Below, piece by piece: positions 37,301 through 47,930 of a stretch of DNA of 64,000 bases. A program made the position numbers and the translations under genes. Under the pieces are notes generated by a model, which had not been told where the DNA came from, searched no databases, and saw nothing but the letters and a program-made list of their open reading frames with translations. Location: positions 32,364,020 through 32,428,019 of the forward strand of contig NC_034414.1 of the NCBI RefSeq assembly GCF_002078875.1. Direction: 5' to 3'. Origin of the DNA: Numida meleagris. Its lineage: Eukaryota; Chordata; Aves; Galliformes; Numididae. The number at the start of each line of letters is the position of its first letter. Within the stretch, counting starts at the first letter, position 1.

Positions 37301-39016
37301 AGCATCTTAGTCCAGTGAGTATCCTTGATTACAGCAGTATCCTCGAGTCCTGATAAAATACACATACGTCTTTTATTGATTCAATGATCTTTGGATGAGG
37401 ATTTCAAATTCCAAGTAGTCAGTACAACAGGAAAGAAAAAGAAAATGTATATAACTATGTGTCTACTATATCAGTCAAGATAAATCCAAATATTTAAGAA
37501 GACATTTCTGTTTTTACATTCAGTTCACATCACTGGCAATCTGTTATTTTTTGTCTTCCTACGAACCAAACATACCTGCAATGAGTGCCTTGGTAATTAA
37601 CCTCTTCCTATACAGCTTCCAACAGATTGTCACATTGTGGAAGATATTTTTAAAGAAACCAAGTTGTACTAAGTATCACCAGAAGACAATAGAACAGAAA
37701 TCAGCAGAAAAGAAAAATGGTCACCAAGATCAAAGATGGTCACTGCTGAGGAATGTGAGCTTTATTTTTTTTTGTTTACCATTTACCGTATTCACTGAAA
37801 AATCAGTGGTAGATCTCCTACAGTGTGATAAACTCTTATAGGCTAATGTTCCATTACAACACTTCATTTGTGTAAAACATTTGACTGGAATCAAAAGTAT
37901 TAATAAGATTTCAGACCACAAATCAAAATACGCAGTCTCTTCAAAAGGAAAGAAACATCTCTGTAGAGCAGTTCATTAAGAGGATGAAAAATATGTCAGG
38001 CAAGATCTCCAGCTTAAAATAAACTAGTTTGTAGTTGTTTTGTAAGGTGCCAACAAACCTTTTATTCACAATCTTGGTAGATTTTTAGAGTATGTTTGTG
38101 CATATATACATAAGCTTCAAACATTCCCTCCATACACTCAATAATTTAGTTAAGGTATGCCTTCAGTGGAAGTGTTGTTAGAACTGCAACTGTAAAGTTG
38201 TGAAAATATTTTAAAATGTTTTATGGTTTCTTCTCAGCTGGGATGACTGTGTGTTTTTTGAACTAATCCATCAAAGAAAGAGATGAACTGTGCTGGAGAT
38301 GACTCCTGAATGAGTTTTGTCTGAACTGTGATTAAGTCACACATTTTTCTCTCTTAGCGAGAAATTGTTGATATGAAATCAACATTTACAAAATAAGTAA
38401 GGAAAAAGATTTGGACATAGAACCAACTCACTTTGTGTCCATGACTCTCACTGTTGGTTTATTAGTGAGTTCCACTCAAGATATTGAACTCCTTTTAATG
38501 TTGAGTATTTAGCTGCATTTCTGACTGAAATGGAGCTTTCAGACTGGTATCTTCCTGACAGGTCCAAAGTGGTTTTGACCGTGTTCAGCTCCTTTCCCTG
38601 TAGGAGGTTAATCTCATAAAGATTTCAGCCAATCAAGTACTAGTGTCAGGGGTATAATGATCACTTTGAAGTTTGTTTGCTTTCCAGTGCATTTAAACAC
38701 TCTAAGTGTTCCAGAAATAGGATTAGATGCCCCAGTGAATTCATTTCATTTACCCCCAGCAGTGGTTTTCCAATACTATATGGTGTTTACGTTGTATCAA
38801 TTTAGTGGCACACTGATTTCCAGGATTCATCTCCTCCCCTATCAATTTTCTACCTCTTGTTCCTATTTTAAAATGGCTATGATATGGGGCAAATGACACC
38901 AATAAGAATATTAGGATGCTAGTATATTCATGTTTCAAATATATTTTCTGGAATTTTGTTGTATGGAATTCTTATAAAGTTCAGTGAAGAAAAGTCAGCT
39001 GTTAAGTAGTTGTGGG

Positions 39017-39050
39017 TTTTTTTTTTGTTTGTTTGTTTGTTTTTTTTTTT
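39017..39050. repeat. T-rich (TTTG)n simple repeat
   Basis: A T-run, then four G-punctuated TTTG units, then another T-run. A typical low-complexity microsatellite. Confidence 0.85.
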
Positions 39051-42000
39051 GCATTCTGATAAAGGTTACATATTTACCTGAGAAAAACATTCTTTCTTAA
39101 GCAGACATGATTCACTTGAATAATGTTTTACACTTAGAAAAAAAAGTTACAGGTTTTCACATTACACAATTGTATGGGTATTTGACCTGAGAAACCATGA
39201 ACATTAGCATGCTGAATTGTATTATTTTTATATTCTGTAACAGCAGAAGTCAGGTGTGCAGGAAAAGGGAAACAATTGCTTCTCATTGTGCCAGATATTT
39301 GTCTTCATTTTAAATACTTTTATACAAAGTAAAAAGACTCCAAACGCACTTCAAGAAAGTTATCTTTGGAATTGAATATTTCTAAACTTTGTTTGATAAA
39401 ACCAAATTCTTTCACTCAGTTATCAGCCCTCGAAAAAGAAGGTAGCAATTTGATTGATAGATGAAAAGACATTGAGATGTCCCTAACAATCAGAGGATCA
39501 GGTAGCCAGTTTTGCAGCTAAATGCTTTCTTACTGTTCACATTTTTCATATTCGTTGTAGAGTGAAAATTCTATATAATAAAGATAGAGAAAATCCTTGA
39601 AATTCAGTCCCAAAATGACATGTATCATGCAGGTCAATGGATACATTTTTGTATAAATTTTTACATACTTCCATGGGAACTGGAAATTGTAACTTCATCT
39701 TATCATGGAAGAAGCAGTAGACAGATCGATTAGCAGGTGATTTCTGAAAATCTGCAGTAGTAGCAAGATTCCTTCCAAAGCCTAGGGCTTCTGCAAACAC
39801 TTTGGACCAAATCAATATATTGTTTCCATTACACAATTTATTCTGTTTCTTTGTAATTGCAGTTATGGACGGCAATTCAACGGGGAGGGAAGTACATGTA
39901 CCCCCCAGAACTGTTTTCTCTCTAACGTCAGATTTTCCATCTCACTATCAGAATATGTCCTGTCACAACTTTTTGATACTCTGGGAAAATCATGAGGCCA
40001 GCACTTCCTCTTTCCTCCATGCATTCTTAGTATGTTCAGTCTGTTGCCTTTGCTTTTTATAAGCAGAGTGAGATTTTGTACCTTCCCCAAATCTTGTCAT
40101 TTGACACTCATTCCAGTAGTATTTGTTGCTGTAGTATCTGTTTCACATTTCTCTATCCTCTTAAGGCTAAATTCTCAGTGTTAATTAGTATATGTGTCCC
40201 CACATTTCAACTACATTGACTACAGTAAACGTCATTCACCTGCACTTCTTATTGTGTGAACATAAATGGAAGCTTAACTTAGATTTTTTCTTATGGGGGG
40301 GAGGGTGCATATAGTTGAAATGGGCGTCTAGTATACATCTGGGTGTTCATAAAGAATTAAGAGAACAGGAGAAGAAAGTCTGTTGGAAAGGACTTAATTT
40401 TTTTTCTGCAGCATTTCATTTCTAACGATTTTTTCCATAATAAAATATCCCGCGCTGCTGCAGAACCAATATTTGGGGCAATAAAGGTTTTTTTCACTTC
40501 TATTACCAATGGGAAATATTAGGGAGGTATTTGGCTGTATGTGCTAAATGGGCAAACACCACTTAAGCCAGGCTCTGCTTCCTAAACAAGCATTTAATCT
40601 CCTCATTAAAGATATATGAAACTAGAAATCAATGAGCACTGGTGTTTAGAGCTTTTTAGTGGAACTAATGGCTGCACCTTGTCTAACATTAGAAACTTCA
40701 CTTGTGGTTTACAGCTGCTACACATGAAGAAACGTGAACCTAGAAGGAAAGTCTTTCTGTTGTGCTAATAATTATACAAAGAGATCTGGTTAAGCAGGTC
40801 ACATAAATACGTAAAATAAAAAAAAATAAACACTTTCAGTTCAAATGTAAATCTCTCAAAACACAATCTGAACTCTTACTGAAAACCTCTAGATAAAAGC
40901 AATAAACATGCTATGTCTTGAATAAAAACTCTATTATAAATTACTCTAGAGCAGAAATAATCACAAATTCAAAATGCCAGTGTGGAGAACAGTCTGAACT
41001 GGAGAGTGGGTGACAAAATTTTCCTGGAGTGGGGCAGATACAATCTATTTTATTTTCAAAAATAACAATGGAGAAAAGAATTACCTCTGTGAACAGAAAA
41101 AAAAAAAAAAGAAGACACATACCATTGAGAGATTTTATTTCTGGTCCCATATCTAAATTTCTTCTAAATTATTCTACATGATTTGCAGAAGAAATACTGC
41201 AAAATGTGAGAGACTTTTTTTCATAAAAAATGGCTGAAATAATGTAGGAAGACTAAAGTGTTGGTTTTGTAGCTTCAGGCCTGAGAGTGTACAGCCTGTT
41301 TTGTGCTGAAGTATGAGAATGTGTAACAACAGTGTAAAGCTGCCTAGGATAGTGTGGATTGTGCAGGACTGTTACTTTCTTACCCAACCAACCCTTTGGG
41401 AGTGATTTCTGGAGAGCATGTCTTCAGTACTAAGCACTTAAGCTAAGGTGTGATATTTTGCAGAAAAATAAAACCTCTACAAACCTAGAGACCAGAGATT
41501 TGTGCAAATGTCTGTGTCTTTGCAGAACTCAAACCAGTCAATGGACTTGATACTTTCCTGATTTCAGTTAGTCTGGAGCAGTTTCACTGAGGAAGTGATA
41601 ACTGTAAGCATCAGATTTTAGTATTCGTTTTTACTAAAACCCATCTCTCCGTTTGTATATATCTCCAAGCAAATAACTCAAAATAAACTGTTATACTTCC
41701 AAAATTATTTATTTCCCTTTTTATTTTCTCTAGTACCTTTCTTGATGAAGATGAGAATACTCATGATACAGTTCTTAGGTAGTAGTAAAAATTGTAATTA
41801 TGGACATAGAAAACTGACATCTCTCCCCCACATAACAATATTTAGAGTTATCACCTAAAGTGATTCTAACTTTCTGCCAGTTTTCAAGTAATTCACAACA
41901 CAGAAATACCTACATTGAGAAATATTTTCCAACTGTGATGTTGAAAGAGAAGAAGTTGAATTTATTTGGGCAAGTGTTGGCTTCTGTCTTCAGTATATTT

Positions 42001-44888
42001 ATATTCTGTATACATACAACTTGAATGTTAATGGACAAAGCCTTTTTCCATTCACCATAGAGAGGGAAAGTATGGAATGACACAGTGGAATAATGATTTG
42101 CCTTTTGGGATTTGAATCTGTGGATTTACTACCATCCTGCCATGATCTAATTGCATGTTTATTTATGTGGGTTATATAGAATTTGATTTATTATTCTTTT
42201 CCAAATTGGCTGATTTAACTACCTGTTATGTAGTGCTATATAATCAGTTGAATCTTCTTCAAAAGTGATTTCTCCAGATTAGGGAGACATCACAGTCAAG
42301 TCCACTGAAAAATTTCCCATACAAATTGTCAGCCACCACAAGGATGGGTATTTAACCAATATGCAGAGTGGGATAATATGTAGATTCCTTCAACATTTTT
42401 ACCACAGTAGTGTGAATTGTTTTTTCTATTCTTGACAATAATTTCAATTGTCTAATGCTTCAATCTGTTGTGATAATAATGAATATGGAAACCAAAGCAT
42501 TCACAAGTGCAGTCTTTTAGCACTGTGTTCTCCAGCATAGCTATTTACGTATTGAATGATTCAGCATGAGCAAATCCAGCCAAAATTGAGATGTGTGCTT
42601 AAGACCAAAGTCAGCTCTATAGATACAGATATGTTCAAGGAATGATTATATTTCCAAAAAGAACTTAAATTTTGAGATATTTTTAGTCTGAAAATTGCCT
42701 GGATACCTGGATATATCCAGAGTGCCAGCTGAGAAAAATAAAGGCTTTGGGGAGATCCTTGTTTAGGAAAATTAATATCCTAATTCTGCTTAAAATGTAG
42801 GCTATTATCCTCAAGTTTATGACTGTCCTGCTGTCCACATAGTTCTGACCCTCCCCAGAGATGCATGGTTTTTAATTCCTCACTTGGTAAGCAGATGGTC
42901 CTGTACTTTCCCCTCTGATGGTAATGAATTTATATTTTCAAATGGTTTCCATAGGAATCAACTCCAGAAATATCATGCCTGTGTGCAGTTTCCACAGTTG
43001 CCATTAGGAGAGTAAAGCCTTTGATCTTCCAGGAAAACCCAAGTTATGGATCCACACGCAATCTGACAATCTGAAGAATCCGTCATTCTTCATCTTTAGG
43101 AAGAATGTGGTTCAACATCTTCATGCATTTTTCATTCAGCAATTGACTGAAACCTAAATTCATGATGGAAAAGGGACAATAAGTTTACTCCTTCCTTCCC
43201 AGTTAGATTTCCACAACCCGTCCTGTCATCTTATCCATCCACCACTTCCATACTTTGCTTATTAGTTCTGCCATGGATCCATGTTAGTATTCTCATTTAA
43301 GACAAATCAAATAAATCTGCAAGGACTATGCGTTCTCAACTATTTAACTAACTTCTGTTATTGTGTAGTATATTAAATAACTGGCAGCCTGCACATGAAC
43401 TGCAGAAGAGTTAATGGCTTTGTAAGGCTACTTTGTCCTGTCAAAAATATCTGCCATTCCTACTCTATACCTGAACTTTCATAGCGTATTTACCATGCAC
43501 TTCTTCCTCCATCCAACGCCTCTGAATATATATCTCTTCCTTTGTCCTTTTTTTTCAAACAGTGCTCCATGATGAGTCAGTGTTTTCTTTGATTTATTAG
43601 AAATAAAAACATGAAGACCATAAACTGAATAGATACTCATATAGAAGAACAAAGTCTAGGGTTCTTGTGGTAATCATGAAGTAGTGGAAAAAAGGACTTG
43701 TCCAACACATATTTGAAATTTAGAAGATAGAAATTGTTTTCTATATTTTACCTGGAAATAAAATGTGTTTGGCTAAGTTGAAGATATTAGAAAACTTCTG
43801 GATACATTTACTACACACTAGGTACATCAGGTGTCCAGATTCTGATGAAATGTATTATGGATCTCAATAAGCATAAAAATAATATCACTGGTGAATTTGC
43901 GTACTATTTTTATGAAATAAAAATTTACATGATGGTCATCAACCAAAAATCATTTAACTTTAGAGATAGTGTTTAGTCTTACCTGAAAACATACAGGTAA
44001 CCAAAATCCATCTGAAACAAATATGAAGCATCTTCTCATATATATATTAAAATATACCTTGATCAGCCTTGAATTGTTACAGAGATTTATAAAATAGTTA
44101 TGATTGTTAATCTAATGTATTTCTGAAAATATGCATAGATGTTGTTGTCAAAAGTGCAATGTGTACATGATTTGCTAAATAGATAACTATTTTTCCCATT
44201 TATTCTGCCAAGAGAACAATGCAAACTGAATATTTCTTTTAAATCCCAAAGCCATTCTGTAATACATTAGGTAAAAGTTGCAATGAGATTTTATTTCTTG
44301 TCTCATAGCAATGATGTACCACATAAGGGAAATGGAAGAAGGCAAATGATCTTAAACAGCATTCCAGGGTGATATTGGGAACTACTGACTGTCAAATTTT
44401 TGGTCACAGGAAAACTATGGAAGCTGTAATTAGACAAAGATTAAAAGACATGTCAGTGAATATATACCAGTAAAAAGTTAATAAGGTCTCAGGTCTTGGA
44501 TTTCTGTTAAATATTTGAGGAAACAACAACACAGATAAGGATAATAGTATTGAAAAAGTTTTCTTTTGTTTTCAAAAAGCGTTTGATAAAATCCCTTTAC
44601 AAATTTCCACAGAAAATATGTTGTCATGGAATAAGAGAGAAGGTAATCCTATGCATTTATAACATATATACTAAAGATAGGAAACAGAGACAGAATTCGT
44701 TTGCAGTTTTCAAAAGGAAGAAAGACTTCCCAAGCTGTTTATCTTATTTATCATTCAGAAAACAAATAGCAAAAAATGACAAAGTTTGTCTATGATACCA
44801 AATTAAGCATGACAGCAAATTCTTGAGAAGTCTACAAAGAGCTGCAGAAGAATATCAGAATAACTGGATGGAAAATAATTTGTGTAAG

Positions 44889-45919
44889 TATGAGGATGGC
44901 TCTAAAAGCAACATCTCCTATTTTTACTGTGTTGGCCTATGATGTCAGAGGCAGATGTTGGTGGTATAGCAGTAGAGGCTGAACCTTCCCACCAATATTC
45001 TGTTACATTTTGTTGCCCTGTGACAGATGGCAGAAGAGGGACAGTCTAACAGAATGGTTTCTGACACGGAAGTGCATATGAAGCAAAGGTGTGGAACTGA
45101 ATTCCTCCATGCAGAGGAATTTGTACCCACTGACATTCACTGATGCTTGCTGAACATTGGTGGAGATCAGTCAGTGGATGTGAGCACACTGAGGCAGGAG
45201 GTGGTGTGATTCAGCAGTGGCAACAGCGACAAGAAGGACAAGCCACGTTTTGGATGCACACACACAGCTGTCACACTATGGAATGAAGAGAGTCTTGATC
45301 AGCTCTAATCTGTGAATCGTGAATCAGAGGATTATGAGCAGGGAACTGTGTGGAGCTGAATATTGGCTTCAGTTTGTTGGAAATGATGGTTACAATGTTG
45401 GAATATCACAAAGTTTGTGCCAGGTGGATCCCACAAAATTCTCACACAGGAACAAAAACAACATCGTATGTAAGTTTGTCAGCACCTATTGAACCAATAG
45501 TTTCCTAGATTACATCGTTACTGGTGACAAGATGTGGTGTCACCACTGTGAGCCAGAGTCAAAATGGCACTCCATGGAGTCGTGATGTGAATTCACCATT
45601 AAAGAAAACATTCAAGACACAGCCCTGGGTAAAATCTTGAGCACTGTCTTTTGAGATAGGAAAGGGATGATCCTTCTGGATTTCCTGAAACCCAGACAAT
45701 CCATCAACTCTGACTGCTACATCATGATGCTGAAAAAGCTGAAGGCTTGAACTTCCAGTTAGGCCAGAGAAGACAATCTCTCTCTAGCATGTGGCATGCA
45801 GGTTCAGTTTTGTTGCTGGAGGAAATGCATAACTAATGGTGGTGACTATTTCAAAAAATACGGTTTTGGAATTTCCATGGAAATAAACAGGAGGCATTAC
45901 TTTTGGAGCAACCTTCATA
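44889..45919 (+). mobile_element. Mariner (Galluhop-type), both ends present, plus strand
   Basis: The element spans 44891-45917 and is flanked by TA at 44889-44890 and 45918-45919, the mariner target duplication. The left end TGAGGATGGCTC and the right end, read inward as TGAAGGTTGCTC, are matching imperfect terminal inverted repeats, each followed by the AAAAGYAA...CTCCT block. At about 1.03 kb it is shorter than an intact ~1.3-kb mariner because part of the transposase gene is deleted near 45794. The right terminal repeat is better preserved than the left. It is the reference copy against which the two minus-strand fragments at 11130 and 18372 can be read. Non-autonomous; whether it could ever have been mobilised by a full copy elsewhere is unknown. 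Confidence 0.95.
45053..45870 (+). pseudogene. Mariner transposase pseudogene
   Basis: Mariner transposases cut and paste DNA through a DD34D catalytic triad. The helix-turn-helix region is recognisable early on (CGTEFLHAEEF near 45090-45120), and CARWIPQNSH-like sequence precedes the catalytic domain. The first catalytic aspartate lies in YIVTGDKMW (codon 45526-45528), followed by CHHCEPESKWHSMES. LDF and NSDCYIMMLKKLKA follow at about 45679-45747. The second and third catalytic motifs (HDNARPH-type and SPDLAPSD-type) are absent: the sequence jumps near 45794 directly to the C-terminal CWRKC...NGGDY block. At least one in-frame stop (TGA at the codon after ...SMES) and several frameshifts also break the gene. 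It cannot make active protein. The start is approximate. Confidence 0.9.
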
Positions 45920-46654
45920 TATATCTTAGTTATGAATAGAAGTAGTGGAATCTAAAATACCCATTACCTTTCTAGAATATCTGGAATTGCTTGGTTCTTA
46001 GCTCACATGAGTTCAATCAATGCCCCAGAGGTAAAAAGAGAAGATTACAAATTTACAGTGACAGAAATCAAGCACAAAATATCATTAAAACAGTGTCAGT
46101 GGTTTCTCCATGTTTTGAATACCCTGTATAGTTATGTCACCATATCAGGAATTGTGTGATAGAAAAATTACAGAGAAGGAAGTAAAGCTATATCTTAGTA
46201 TTCTTGATTTGAAAATGGTTGAAATGTGGATAGGACAAACAGATATAAACTCATGAATGGTGTGGGAAAGGAGACTAAGGAACTAAATTCTGTTAGGACT
46301 CACAACACAGTCTTTGAATTCTGTTCAGCTTATTTCATTCCTGAGGTTAATTCAGAGGCAGAAATGCTATTCAGTTTGCTTACAGCAGTTTTATGAGCAC
46401 AGTATAGTTCTATATGATTACATAATATTTAGTAAGAAGTATTCACGCATTTGATTTGAAGTACAAAGAAGGTAACTGATATAAAAAGCTATCATCAGCT
46501 GCATTTAATTTGAACTGGGGCTCTTGAATTTGAAGGATTCAAATGTAATAATCAGGGCTGCATTTTATTATTTTAATGAAAACCTCATCTAAATGCACAC
46601 TGATTATTTATTTCATTATCTGTTCCTGTTTCTTTTCCCTTTACATTAATGCTG
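45918..46654. other. Unique non-coding sequence between mariner and LTR-B
   Basis: No gene. The sequence 46490-46654 has alternating AT-rich homeobox-type words and may be a conserved non-coding element interrupted by the LTR insertion; that needs alignment to other birds. Confidence 0.45.
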
Positions 46655-46728
46655 TGTATGGGAACTGCTGAGTCATGGCCTGAACCACTGATTGAGCACC
46701 TGGAGGAAAGACCCAGTCAGCCCTGGGA

Positions 46729-46755
46729 GCACAGGTGAAGGCAATTCACCTGTGC
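46729..46755. promoter_or_regulatory. Paired E-box palindrome in LTR-B (copy 2)
   Basis: GCACAGGTGAA, spacer GGCAA, then TTCACCTGTGC: perfect 11-bp arms with CAGGTG and CACCTG E-boxes. The dyad is conserved in the other copy although its spacer and flanks differ. Confidence 0.65.
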
Positions 46756-46762
46756 AACCAGA

Positions 46763-46787
46763 AGGGGTGGAGCCTGGCTCCACCCCT
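46763..46787. promoter_or_regulatory. 25-bp CACCC-box palindrome in LTR-B (copy 2)
   Basis: AGGGGTGGAGCC, one T, then GGCTCCACCCCT: perfect 12-bp arms around a single base, 11 bases upstream of TTTAAG. It matches KLF/SP-type CACCC motifs on both strands. Such a tight palindrome may also extrude as a hairpin. Confidence 0.65.
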
Positions 46788-46798
46788 CTTAGGCCTCA

Positions 46799-46804
46799 TT
46801 TAAG
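46799..46804 (+). promoter_or_regulatory. TATA-like box of LTR-B (copy 2)
   Basis: CATTTAAGGG, identical in both copies, just downstream of the palindromes. It would set transcription toward the conserved GTGAG donor about 90 bases further on. Confidence 0.5.
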
Positions 46805-46888
46805 GGCTGACTGCCCCTGAGGAACGTTCTCTGCCTGGAGATCCCTCCTTGGTGGGAGCCTTTTCCTGTGAGCCCCAAATCTTCCGAT

Positions 46889-46898
46889 CCAGGTGAGC
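46889..46898 (+). other. Splice-donor-like site in LTR-B (copy 2)
   Basis: CCAG|GTGAGC matches the donor consensus. The equivalent place in the other copy reads AAG|GTGAGG. If used, the LTR would supply a first exon of roughly 60 bases to a downstream acceptor. Confidence 0.45.
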
Positions 46899-47807
46899 GC
46901 TGTATTTTCCTTCCACCTTTTGTAACGCTGTTTCCATTGTGTTAGTCCTGCTTATCGCTACATGCTGTCACATATATTTTATAAAATTGTACTTAAAGGA
47001 CTAAATATGTATATTTTAAAAAGAAAGTGTAGGTTCCTATTACGTTTCTGTGAAATAATCAGAAGCTATTGTTAGTAACAGCAGTTTAAACACTTTTTAA
47101 CCTAAGGAGAAGTGTTAAATTTCTGACATATTTTAGTGAATCAGTTTATGTTTTGCCACATTCTTACATGTCTTGACAGCTTACAGGACACACCTTCTAA
47201 CAAGATTAAATCTAATTTTGAATAGCTCTTCTTTTAGTGGAAGTTCTTAGGACTTGCAATATGGTTGAAATTAGCTGAGTGTTTAACTATACTGTAAGTG
47301 AATGAAAATATAAGCTCTCTATTTTAAGCATATCAAGTAAATGGAAATATTTTCCTTTTTGCTAACTGTGAAAGGCCGAAAATTTTAAGTGGCTGCGAAT
47401 AACCTGATCTTGAAGTCTACAAGTGTTAAGTGAAATGAAGTGCTGGTTTTTATTCTTTGATTTCTTATCTGTGGGTTTCCCTGTTCTATACCTGAACATA
47501 GCTCTGGGTCTGAACATGGTAATTTAATTCTCTGCTATGTACCACAAGGTTACTTCAGACTCCAGCTATTCAGGACCTTGTAGCTATCTTTCTTATTGTA
47601 ACACGTTCATTCCAGAAGAGATGTGATACTCATTCATACTTTTTAATTAATAAATTTTCAATGGATGTGTTTTATTTGTCCTTCTGAATTACAGCTGCAA
47701 TGCAGAAGAAAAACAAAAGTTACATGGAGGAAGGATAGTTTACTGCTGTGACTGAGAAAATGATTATTTCTGAGAGCTAATTAAGTGACAGTTCCTGTGG
47801 AAATCCT

Positions 47808-47930
47808 GTTCTGTTAGCCTATGGAGGTGCCAGGTGCTGGAGTCTGGGGCTGCCCCACTGCCTACTGCCCAGCCCAGCTCTGCTGCCCCCATACAGTGCC
47901 CCCACCAGTACCAGCCCCCGGTGGCACACT
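47808..47930. other. Isolated C-rich patch
   Basis: A sudden C-rich segment with several CCCC runs and CAGCCC words amid AT-rich DNA. No splice context or family similarity recognised. It could be a decayed retroposed fragment. Confidence 0.4.

Larger units (their letters stand above)
34001..44890. other. Long unique AT-rich non-coding stretch (second part)
   Basis: No recognised transposon or gene. It contains an 18-base A-run at 36661-36678, a T/TTTG simple repeat at 39017-39050 and a GC-rich patch at 37096-37300 holding two copies of GGCCAGGGGCAG. It also holds a 9-nt acceptor-donor pair near 36519 (+ strand) and four recursive-splice-like motifs on the minus strand at 34564, 39078, 43752 and 43983. 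Confidence 0.55.
46655..46962 (+). mobile_element. Solo LTR, palindrome-rich family (LTR-B), better-preserved copy
   Basis: Begins TGTATGGG and ends GCTACA, flanked by TGCTG at 46650-46654 and 46963-46967, a 5-bp target duplication that supports an LTR inserted by a retroviral integrase. No internal retroviral sequence, so a solo LTR. The U3-like part holds two perfect palindromes, at 46729-46755 and 46763-46787. TTTAAG at 46799-46804 is TATA-like and CCAG|GTGAGC at 46889-46898 is a strong splice-donor match. The first LTR-B (16572) keeps all four features, although the remaining sequence has drifted. It may belong to a named chicken LTR family, but I do not recognise which. The orientation is inferred from the TATA-to-donor order. 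Confidence 0.85.
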
